From: Streptomyces typhae
Lineage (GTDB): Bacteria > Actinomycetota > Actinomycetes > Streptomycetales > Streptomycetaceae
DNA: 64,000 nt
Assembly (NCBI RefSeq): GCF_009755605.1
Contig: NZ_WPNZ01000023.1
Span: 62,001 to 126,000 of the forward strand
Reading direction: 5' to 3'
Notes under the pieces: generated by a model
Databases searched by the model: none
The model's input: the letters and a program-made list of their open reading frames with translations, nothing else
What the model was told of the DNA's origin: nothing
Shown: in pieces, positions 52,495-59,851 of the stretch
Numbering within the stretch: the stretch's first letter is position 1
Layout: every line of letters begins with the position of its first letter
Program-made: the position numbers and the translations under genes

Positions 52495-53856
52495 ATGCCA
52501 ACCGACGCTTCCCCGGGGCCGTCGGGCGCCCCGCCGGTCCGAGCCCAGCTGCCGACCCGGGCCCACCTGCCGGTACAGGCCCCGCAGACGCACAGCGGCC
52601 CTCGCGACACACCGAAGGACCCCGTCGACTCCGTCCTCGACATCGTCATCCCGGTCCACAACGAGGAGAAGGACCTGGCGCCGTCCGTGTGCCGGCTGCA
52701 CGACCACCTCACGCGGACCTTCCCCTACCGCTTCCGCGTCACCATCGCCGACAACGCCTCCACCGACGCCACACCCCGCATCGGGGCCGGGCTCGCCGCC
52801 CGCGTCCCCGACGTGACGTACGTACGCCTGGAGGACAAGGGCCGCGGCCGCGCACTGCGTGCCGTCTGGTCCGCGTCCGACGCGCCCGTGCTCGCGTACA
52901 TGGACGTGGACCTGTCCACGGACCTGAACGCGCTGCTCCCGCTCGTCGCACCGCTGATCTCAGGACACTCCGACCTCGCGATCGGCTCCCGGCTCGCCCG
53001 CGCGTCGCGCGTGGTGCGCGGACCCAAGCGGGAGTTCGTGTCGCGGACGTACAACCTCATCCTGCGCGGCTCGCTGCACGCCCGCTTCTCCGACGCGCAG
53101 TGCGGGTTCAAGGCGATCAGGGGGGACGTGGCGCGGGAGTTGCTGCCGCTGGTCGAGGACACCGGCTGGTTCTTCGACACCGAGATGCTCGTCCTCGCCG
53201 AACGGGCGGGTCTGCGCATCCACGAGGTGCCCGTCGACTGGGTCGACGACCCGGACTCGACGGTGCACATCCTCCGTACGGCGGCCGAGGACCTGAAGGG
53301 CGTCTGGCGCGTCGGGCGCGCCCTCGCCGTGGGCGCGCTCCCCCTCGATCGGCTCGCGCGCCCCTTCGGTGACGACCCGCGCGACCGCGCGCTGCCCGGC
53401 GTGCCGGGCGGACTCGCCCGCCAGCTCGTCGGCTTCTGCGCGGTCGGCGTCCTCTCCACGCTCTTCTATCTGCTCCTGTACTCCGGTTTCCGTACGTTCA
53501 CGGGGTCGCAGGCCGCCAACGCGGCGGCGCTCCTGGTCTCCGCCGTCGCCAACACGGCGGCCAACCGCCGTCTCACCTTCGGTGTCCGCGGCCGGGACCG
53601 CGCCGTCCGCCACCAGGCGCAGGGTCTGCTCGTGTTCGCCATCGGCCTGGCCCTGACCAGCGGCTCCCTCGCCGCCCTCGACGCGGCCACGCGACACCCC
53701 GCGCACAGCGCGGAGCTGGCCGTCCTCGTCGTCGCCAACCTCGCGGCGACCGTCCTGCGCTTCCTGCTCCTGCGCTCCTGGGTCTTCCCGGACCGCACGC
53801 GCGCGACCGAACCACCGGGGCCGAGCGACCCCCACGACCCTAGGACTCCCCGATGA
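52495..53856 (+). CDS. GT2 glycosyltransferase fused to a GtrA-like membrane domain
   Basis: 453 residues. The N-terminal GT-A domain (about 48-285) resembles polyprenyl-phosphate sugar transferases of the Dpm1/GtrB type: IVIPVHNEEKDL, DNASTDATP, DxD as MDVDLSTD, and CGFKAIRGD. The C-terminal 150 residues have four TM segments of the GtrA/DPMS family (QLVGFCAVGVLSTLFYLLLY...). Likely makes and flips a polyprenyl-phosphate sugar for the following GT39 enzyme. 134 bp from the kinase, 4-bp overlap with the next gene. The Pro-rich first 45 residues may not be needed. Confidence 0.9.
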   Translation: MPTDASPGPSGAPPVRAQLPTRAHLPVQAPQTHSGPRDTPKDPVDSVLDIVIPVHNEEKDLAPSVCRLHDHLTRTFPYRFRVTIADNASTDATPRIGAGLAARVPDVTYVRLEDKGRGRALRAVWSASDAPVLAYMDVDLSTDLNALLPLVAPLISGHSDLAIGSRLARASRVVRGPKREFVSRTYNLILRGSLHARFSDAQCGFKAIRGDVARELLPLVEDTGWFFDTEMLVLAERAGLRIHEVPVDWVDDPDSTVHILRTAAEDLKGVWRVGRALAVGALPLDRLARPFGDDPRDRALPGVPGGLARQLVGFCAVGVLSTLFYLLLYSGFRTFTGSQAANAAALLVSAVANTAANRRLTFGVRGRDRAVRHQAQGLLVFAIGLALTSGSLAALDAATRHPAHSAELAVLVVANLAATVLRFLLLRSWVFPDRTRATEPPGPSDPHDPRTPR

Positions 53857-56114
53857 CCACCGCCCCGCCACCCGCCGCCCCCAGCCTCGCGGGACCCCGA
53901 ACCCGGCGCGGCGGCCTGCTGGCCGCCGGGCTCCTCGCCCGGCTGTGGCGCGGCCGCGCCGACGACGCCCGCTGGGTGCGGCCCGCCTTCCTCGGGCTGC
54001 TCCTGGCCACGGCCGTGCTCTACGTCTACGACCTCGCCGCGTCCGGCTACGCCAACTCCTTCTACTCCGCCGCCGCGCAGGCCGGCAGCCAGAGCTGGAA
54101 GGCGCTGTTCTTCGGGTCCCTCGACGCGGGCAACTCCATCACCGTCGACAAGCCACCGGCCGCGCTGTGGCCGATGGCCCTGTCCGTGCGGCTCCTCGGC
54201 CTGAACGCGTGGGCGATCCTGCTGCCGCAGGCGCTGTTCGGCGTCGCGACGGTCGCGGTGCTGTACGCCGCCGTACGACGACGCTTCGGCGCCGTCGCCG
54301 GACTGCTCGCGGGCGCCGTGCTCGCGCTCACGCCGGTCGCCGCGTTGATGTTCCGCTTCAACAACCCCGACGCGCTGCTCACGCTCTTGATGACCGTCAC
54401 CGTGTACTGCGTCCTGCGCGCCCTGGAGCACGCCCGCACCAAGTGGCTGGTGTGGGCGGGCGTCGCGGTCGGACTCGCGTTCCTCACCAAGACGCTCCAG
54501 GCGTTCCTGATCCTGCCGCCGCTCGCGGTCCTGTACGCGGTGTGCGCGCCGACACCGCTGCGCCGCAGGCTCGGCCAACTCGCGCTCGCCACCGGGGCGA
54601 TGGTCGCCGCGGGCGGCTGGTGGGTCGCCGCCGTCGAACTGTGGCCCGCCTCCTCACGCCCCTACATCGGCGGCTCCCAGCACAACTCCTTCCTGGAGCT
54701 GACCTTCGGCTACAACGGCCTCGGCCGCATCAACGGCGACGAGGCGGGCAGCGTCGGCGGCGGCCTCGTCATCGAGGGCGGCGGCTACCCGCGCGGCGCG
54801 GGGCCCGGCGGCGGCCCCGGGGGCGGGGGCGGCCGGTGGGGCGAGAGCGGTCTCGACCGGATGTTCAACTCCCAGGTCGGGGGCCAGATCTCCTGGCTGC
54901 TCCCGGCGGCTCTGCTGCTCCTGGTCGCGGGCCTTGTCGTGACGTGGCGCGCGCGCCGTACGGACACCGCGCGGGCGGCGTTCGTGGCGTGGGGCGGCGC
55001 GCTCCTGATGACCGCGGCCGTCTTCAGCTTCATGGCCGGGATCTTCCACGAGTACTACACGGTCGCCCTCGCCCCCTACATCGCGGCGCTCGTCGGCATG
55101 GGCGCGACCGTCCTGTGGGAGGAGCGCGCCAAGTGGTGGGCGGGCGTGACGCTCGGCGGCACCGCCGCGGTCACGGCCTGGTGGGCCCACGAACTCCTCG
55201 CCAGGACCCCGGACCACCTGCCCTGGCTGCGGAGGGCCGTCCTGGTGGCCGGGCTCGCGGGAGCGGTGGGGCTGCTCCTCACGGCGCGCCTCGGGCGACC
55301 GCTCGCCCTGACGGCCATGGGGCTCGGCCTCGCGGCGTCCCTCGCGGGCCCGGTCGCGTACACGCTGTCCACGGTGGACAGCGCGCACACCGGCTCGATC
55401 GTGACGGCGGGACCCGCGGCGGCCGGACGCCCGGCGCCCGGCGGGATGATGATCATCGGTCCCGGCGGTCCGGGCCGGGGCCAGGCCCCGGGGAAGGGCC
55501 AGGCCCCGGGCAATGGCCAGGACGGCGCCGCCCCGCCCACGGGCAACCAACAGGGCCGGTCCCCCAACGGCCGGCAGCCCGATGCCCGAACTCCCAACGG
55601 CCAAACCCCCAACGGCCGGCAGCCCAACGGCCAAACCCCCAACGGCCGACAGCCCAACGGCCAAACCCCCGAACGCGGACCCGGCCCCGGTCGCCGAGGC
55701 GGCGGCATGGGCGGTCTCCTCGACGGCGCCCGCGTCGGCACGGCGGCCAAGCGCCTCCTGGAGCGGAACGCGGAGGACCACACCTGGGCCGCCGCGGCCG
55801 TGGGCGCGCAGAACGCCGCCAGTTACCAGCTCGCCACCGGCAAGCCGGTGATGGCGATCGGCGGCTTCAACGGCAGCGACCCGTCGCCCACCCTCGCCCA
55901 GTTCAAGGGCCTGGTGGCGGACGGCAGAATCCACTACTTCGTCGCGGGCGGCATGGGCGGCGGCCCTGGTGGCGGCCTCGGTCCTGGCGGCGAGGGCGAG
56001 GCGTCCCGGATCAGGTCGTGGGTGGCGGAGAACTTCACCGAGGTCACGGCGGGCGACGCCACCTTCTACGACCTGACGGAGCCCAGCACGAAGAGCACCG
56101 GCGACCGGGCCTGA
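53853..56114 (+). CDS. GT39-type (ArnT/PMT-like) polyprenyl-phosphate sugar transferase
   Basis: 753 residues. About eleven to thirteen TM segments; the catalytic loop has the ArnT/PMT-type motif ITVDKPPAALW, and a FRFNNPDALLTLLM luminal segment. A Gly-rich loop (GGGPGGGGGRWG) and a long extracytoplasmic tail with Asn/Gly/Gln/Pro repeats (TPNGRQPNGQ type) precede a C-terminal globular domain (about 625-750) ending in the VAENFTEVT segment. Transfers a sugar from a polyprenyl phosphate to an extracellular acceptor, probably a cell-wall polymer or protein. Last gene of the two-component/glycosyltransferase operon. Confidence 0.92.
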   Translation: MTTAPPPAAPSLAGPRTRRGGLLAAGLLARLWRGRADDARWVRPAFLGLLLATAVLYVYDLAASGYANSFYSAAAQAGSQSWKALFFGSLDAGNSITVDKPPAALWPMALSVRLLGLNAWAILLPQALFGVATVAVLYAAVRRRFGAVAGLLAGAVLALTPVAALMFRFNNPDALLTLLMTVTVYCVLRALEHARTKWLVWAGVAVGLAFLTKTLQAFLILPPLAVLYAVCAPTPLRRRLGQLALATGAMVAAGGWWVAAVELWPASSRPYIGGSQHNSFLELTFGYNGLGRINGDEAGSVGGGLVIEGGGYPRGAGPGGGPGGGGGRWGESGLDRMFNSQVGGQISWLLPAALLLLVAGLVVTWRARRTDTARAAFVAWGGALLMTAAVFSFMAGIFHEYYTVALAPYIAALVGMGATVLWEERAKWWAGVTLGGTAAVTAWWAHELLARTPDHLPWLRRAVLVAGLAGAVGLLLTARLGRPLALTAMGLGLAASLAGPVAYTLSTVDSAHTGSIVTAGPAAAGRPAPGGMMIIGPGGPGRGQAPGKGQAPGNGQDGAAPPTGNQQGRSPNGRQPDARTPNGQTPNGRQPNGQTPNGRQPNGQTPERGPGPGRRGGGMGGLLDGARVGTAAKRLLERNAEDHTWAAAAVGAQNAASYQLATGKPVMAIGGFNGSDPSPTLAQFKGLVADGRIHYFVAGGMGGGPGGGLGPGGEGEASRIRSWVAENFTEVTAGDATFYDLTEPSTKSTGDRA

Positions 56115-56157
56115 CGCGACCCCGCCAAAAATCAGCTGTACAGCGTATGGGACTTCC

Positions 56158-56194
56158 TCTACGGTGTAAGGCAGACGTTGACTTACACCGTAGA
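56158..56194. promoter_or_regulatory. Large inverted-repeat operator of the MFS gene
   Basis: TCTACGGTGTAAG (56158-56170), 11 bp, CTTACACCGTAGA (56182-56194): perfect 13-bp arms ending 14 bp before the MFS ATG and overlapping the run-up to its RBS (GAGGAGGGG). GTGTAAG/CTTACAC half-sites are typical of TetR operators, and a TetR gene follows the transporter. Confidence 0.85.
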
Positions 56195-56208
56195 AGAGGA
56201 GGGGTCCG

Positions 56209-57753
56209 ATGACGGTGACCACCGCCGACAGCCCCGGTGCGGCCGCCGACCCGAGCGGCCGCCACCCGCAGCGCTGGCTGATCCTGGGCGTCATCTGCCT
56301 CGCCCAGCTCACCGTGCTGCTCGACAACACCGTCCTGAGCGTCGCGATCCCCTCGCTCACAGAGGAGCTCGACGCGTCGACGTCCGACATCCAGTGGATG
56401 ATCAACGCGTACTCGCTGGTCCAGTCGGGCCTGCTGCTCACCGCGGGCAGCGCGGCCGACCGGTACGGGCGCAAGAAACTGCTCACCGCGGGCCTGGTCC
56501 TGTTCGGCATCGGCTCGCTGGTGGCCGGGCTTTCCCAGACCTCGGCGCAGCTCATCGCGGCGCGCGCCGGGATGGGCATAGGCGGTGCGCTGCTGATGAC
56601 GACGACCCTCGCGGTCGTGGTGCAGCTCTTCGACGACGCCGAGCGGGTCAAGGCGATCGGCCTCTGGGCGACCGTCAACTCCCTCGGCTTCGCCGCGGGC
56701 CCGCTGCTCGGCGGCTTCATGCTCAACCACTTCTGGTGGGGCTCGATCTTCCTGATCAACATCCCGGTGGCGCTGATCGGCGTGGTCGCGGTGGTGCGGA
56801 TGGTGCCCGAGTCCAAGAATCCGCAGGGCGACCGCCCCGACCTGCTCGGCGCGCTGCTCTCGACCATCGGCATGGCGTCGGTGGTGTACGCGATCATCTC
56901 GGGGCCCGAGCACGGCTGGACGTCGGCGCAGGTCCTGGTCGCGGCGGGGGTCGGCGCGGGTGTCCTCGCGCTGTTCGCGCTGTGGGAGCTGCGCGCCCCG
57001 TACCCGATGCTGGACATGCACTTCTTCCAGAACAAGCGCTTCATCGGCGCGGTGACGGGCGCGATCCTGGTGGCGTTCGGCCTCGGCGGCTCGCTCTATC
57101 TGCTCACCCAGCACCTCCAGTTCGTCCTCGGGTACGAACCTCTCGAGGCGGGTCTGCGCACGGCGCCGCTCGCCGCGACCGTCGTCCTGCTGAACCTGGT
57201 GGGCATCGGCGCGAAGGTGCACGCCAAGCTGGGCACGCCGCTGACGATCCTGACCGGCATGACGATGCTGGCGGGCGGCCTCGCCGTGGTCGCCTCCTTC
57301 GGCGGCCACGACTACTCGGGCATGTTCGTCGGCCTGGTCCTGATGGGCGCGGGCATCGCGTTCGCCATGCCCGCGATGGCCAACGCCATCATGAGCGCGA
57401 TCCCGCCGGAGAAGGCGGGCGTGGGCGCGGGCATCAACGGCACCCTCGCCGAGTTCGGCAACGGCCTCGGCGTGGCGGTGCTCGGCGCGGTCCTGAACTC
57501 CCGCTTCTCGGCCCTGGTCACGGTGTCCGCGGCGTCGTTCCCCGCGGCCATGGCGGCGGCTCAGTCGGCGGGCGAGCGGGAGCGCATCGCGGACGCGTTC
57601 TCCTCCGGCCTGGAGACGTCCCAGCTCGTCGGCGCGGTGGCCCTGTTCCTCGGTGGCGCGCTGGCCGCGGCGTTGCTGTGGCGGGCGGAGCGGGCAGACT
57701 CCCGGCAGCGCCCGGCGCAGCCGGAGGACGCCACGGAGAAGACCACCGGGTAG
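56209..57753 (+). CDS. DHA2-family MFS multidrug transporter (EmrB/QacA type)
   Basis: 514 residues from ATG 56209 with GAGGAGG upstream. Fourteen TM segments expected; motif D1 LDNTVLSVAIPSLTEEL in TM1, motif A GSAADRYGRKKLL, motif C-like GPLLGGFMLNHFWW. Exports drugs or metabolites by proton antiport. Controlled, by layout, by the TetR gene downstream acting at the 13-bp inverted repeat. Separated from that gene by 171 bp containing degenerate repeats. Confidence 0.93.
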   Translation: MTVTTADSPGAAADPSGRHPQRWLILGVICLAQLTVLLDNTVLSVAIPSLTEELDASTSDIQWMINAYSLVQSGLLLTAGSAADRYGRKKLLTAGLVLFGIGSLVAGLSQTSAQLIAARAGMGIGGALLMTTTLAVVVQLFDDAERVKAIGLWATVNSLGFAAGPLLGGFMLNHFWWGSIFLINIPVALIGVVAVVRMVPESKNPQGDRPDLLGALLSTIGMASVVYAIISGPEHGWTSAQVLVAAGVGAGVLALFALWELRAPYPMLDMHFFQNKRFIGAVTGAILVAFGLGGSLYLLTQHLQFVLGYEPLEAGLRTAPLAATVVLLNLVGIGAKVHAKLGTPLTILTGMTMLAGGLAVVASFGGHDYSGMFVGLVLMGAGIAFAMPAMANAIMSAIPPEKAGVGAGINGTLAEFGNGLGVAVLGAVLNSRFSALVTVSAASFPAAMAAAQSAGERERIADAFSSGLETSQLVGAVALFLGGALAAALLWRAERADSRQRPAQPEDATEKTTG

Positions 57754-57804
57754 CCGCGTCGGCATAGCATCGGGGGCGGGCGGACCGGGACTTTCCGGAC
57801 CGCC

Positions 57805-57900
57805 CGCCCCTCCGGAGGATCAGGCATCCCCTCCGGGGATCAGCGACCCGCCCCTCCGGGGAACCAGGCATCCGTCCCTCCGGGGAGGCAAATATCCGTT
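57805..57900. repeat. Degenerate 20-24-bp repeats between the MFS and TetR genes
   Basis: Four units of CCCCTCCGGGGATCAG/AACCAGGCAT type. Each unit contains the short palindrome CCTCCGGGG/CTCCGGAG. Confidence 0.65.
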
Positions 57901-57924
57901 CAGGACCAGGAAGGTGCGTGCGCC

Positions 57925-58749
57925 ATGGCGAAGGCAGCCGACCGCGCGAAGCGAGCGGCGCGCACGAGCGTCTGGCTGGAGGGCAAGGCCCGCCGCTCCA
58001 CCTCCCGCAGGGGCGACCAGCCGACCGGCCTCGACCGCGACCGCATCACCGCGGCCACGGTCCGGCTCCTGGACGCCGAGGGGCTCGCCAAGTTCTCCAT
58101 GCGCAGGCTCGCGGCGGAGCTCGACGTCACAGCGATGTCCGTGTACTGGTACGTGGACACCAAGGACGACCTCCTTGAGCTCGCGCTCGACGCGGTGTGC
58201 GTGGAGGTGCGGCTGCCCGACACCACGTCCGAACCGGAGAGATGGCGCGAACAGCTGCGCGAACTCGCCGACGGCTACCGGGAGCTCCTCGTCCGCCACC
58301 CCTGGGTGTCGCCCCTGGTCGGCCAGTTCCTGAACATCGGCCCCAACTGGCTGCGGTTCTCCCTCGCCATCCAGCAGGCCGTCGGCAACACCGGGTTGTC
58401 GCCCTACCGCAGGAACGGCGCCATCGCCGCGGTGTTCCAGTTCGTGTACGGGTTCGGGACCATCGAGGGGCACTTCCTCGCCCGGTGCGCGGCGGCCGGG
58501 ATGACCCAGGACGAGTACTTCCGGGACGCGGTCGGCAGCGTCAACGAGGAACTGGCCACGAACGAGGCGGTGCGGTCGGCCCAGGAACTCATGGACTCCC
58601 GCAGCGAGGGCACCGTCAGCCAGATGTGGGCACGGGACTTCACGATCGCCCTGGACCTGATGATCGCGGGCATCGAGGCCCTCCTGGACCCCGACCGCCC
58701 GCTGACCCCGCCCGCGACGCAGGACCCCGGGACCGGCGCGAGGCCCTGA
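57925..58749 (+). CDS. TetR-family repressor with TetR_C-type ligand domain
   Basis: 274 residues. An unusually long basic N-terminal extension (about 45 residues, RAKRAARTSVWLEGKARRST) precedes the HTH (ITAATVRLLDAEGLAKFSMRR, LAAELDVTAMSVYWYVDTKD). The C-terminal domain resembles class TetR_C_1 used by tetracycline-type repressors. Likely represses the upstream exporter. After the stop, GGCCCTGAG is repeated twice. Confidence 0.92.
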   Translation: MAKAADRAKRAARTSVWLEGKARRSTSRRGDQPTGLDRDRITAATVRLLDAEGLAKFSMRRLAAELDVTAMSVYWYVDTKDDLLELALDAVCVEVRLPDTTSEPERWREQLRELADGYRELLVRHPWVSPLVGQFLNIGPNWLRFSLAIQQAVGNTGLSPYRRNGAIAAVFQFVYGFGTIEGHFLARCAAAGMTQDEYFRDAVGSVNEELATNEAVRSAQELMDSRSEGTVSQMWARDFTIALDLMIAGIEALLDPDRPLTPPATQDPGTGARP

Positions 58750-58788
58750 GACCCGCGGCAGCCGGGCCCTGAGGCCCGGCACCGCTCC

Positions 58789-59616
58789 CTACATCTGCGG
58801 CAGGCTCTCCCCCTGCACCGCCTGGATGTCCAGCTCCACCCGCAGCGTCGTGCCGATGGCCGAGATGCCCGCCTGGAGCACCTGGTTGTAGTTCATGGCG
58901 AAGTCCTCGCGGCGCAGCTCGGCGGTGGCGCGGAACGCAGCCCGGGTGCCGCCCCACGGGTCGGCGCCGGTGCCGAGGTAGGCCAGGTCCAGGTCCACGG
59001 GGTGCACGACGCCGTGCATGCCGAGTTCGCCGTGCACCGTCCACCGGTCGGTGCCCGCCGGTTCGAGGCCCGACGACCGGTAGGTGATCTCCGGGTACGT
59101 CTCCACGTCCAGGAAGTCCGCGGACTTCAGGTGCCCGTCCCGCAGGGCGTTGCCGGTGTCGACGGACGCCGACCGGATCACCGCGTCGACCCGCGACTTC
59201 TCCAGGTCACCGGTGTCCCGCGCGATCTCGATGCGCCCCGAGAACTCGCCGAACCGGCCCCGCACGCTGGAGATCCCCAGGTGCTGGGCGACGGCGGCCA
59301 CGGTCGAGTGGACGGGGTCGATGGTCCACGGTCCCGGCGGCGGCAGTTCGGTGCCGCCGGCGCGGGCGAGCACCACGGTGCCGACCTCGGCCCGCCCGCT
59401 CGCCGTGACGAGGGCGGTGGCGGCGGCGGGCGCGTACCCGACCGCGGTGACGATGACGGTGTAGGGGCCGGGCACCAGCTCCGTGGCGTCCCGCACCACG
59501 CCGTCACCGTCGACCCCGGCCCGCAGCACCTGCGCACCCGTCATGTCCGTGACCGTCACGACGGCATGCGGCACGGCCCACCCGTCCCGGGTCCTGATGC
59601 GTCCACTGAGTCCCAC
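58789..59616 (-). CDS. YceI-family protein with N-terminal carboxypeptidase-regulatory-like domain
   Basis: 275 residues from GTG 59616 (AGGAG eight bases upstream). Residues about 5-85 form a beta-sandwich of the CarboxypepD_reg type (GLSGRIRTRDGWAVPHAVVT, VPGPYTVIVTAVGYAP); residues about 100-270 are a YceI lipocalin-like domain (WTIDPVHSTVAAVAQHLGIS, SADFLDVETYPEITYRS, GELGMHGVVHPVDL). YceI proteins bind polyprenoids or similar lipids. No signal peptide is visible, which is unusual for this combination. The same N-terminal domain type occurs three times at the C-terminus of the neighbouring transporter. Confidence 0.88.
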   Translation of the reverse strand: MGLSGRIRTRDGWAVPHAVVTVTDMTGAQVLRAGVDGDGVVRDATELVPGPYTVIVTAVGYAPAAATALVTASGRAEVGTVVLARAGGTELPPPGPWTIDPVHSTVAAVAQHLGISSVRGRFGEFSGRIEIARDTGDLEKSRVDAVIRSASVDTGNALRDGHLKSADFLDVETYPEITYRSSGLEPAGTDRWTVHGELGMHGVVHPVDLDLAYLGTGADPWGGTRAAFRATAELRREDFAMNYNQVLQAGISAIGTTLRVELDIQAVQGESLPQM

Positions 59617-59640
59617 GCTGCCCACTCCTCGTACAAGTCC

Positions 59641-59735
59641 AAGATCCACAAGATCCGAAAGACACGGAATCCATAGGAAAACGGGATCCATAAGAAAACG
59701 GGATCCACAGGAAAAACGGGATCCACAAGAAAAGC
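59641..59735. repeat. 17/18-bp A-rich tandem repeat between the YceI and MFS genes
   Basis: About five units of ATCCACAAGAAAACGGG, conspicuously A-rich in a GC-rich genome, in the YceI 5' region. The full gap 59617-59851 shows no gene. Confidence 0.75.
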
Positions 59736-59851
59736 GGCCCCCGGCGGTGACGACCGGCCGTCCCCTGCCGTCGTGTCGCCACCGTTCCGGGGGCCCTACA
59801 CACCGCCCCCGGGCCGCGTCCGCTCAAAGCGCGGCCCCGGGGCGGGGTCGG

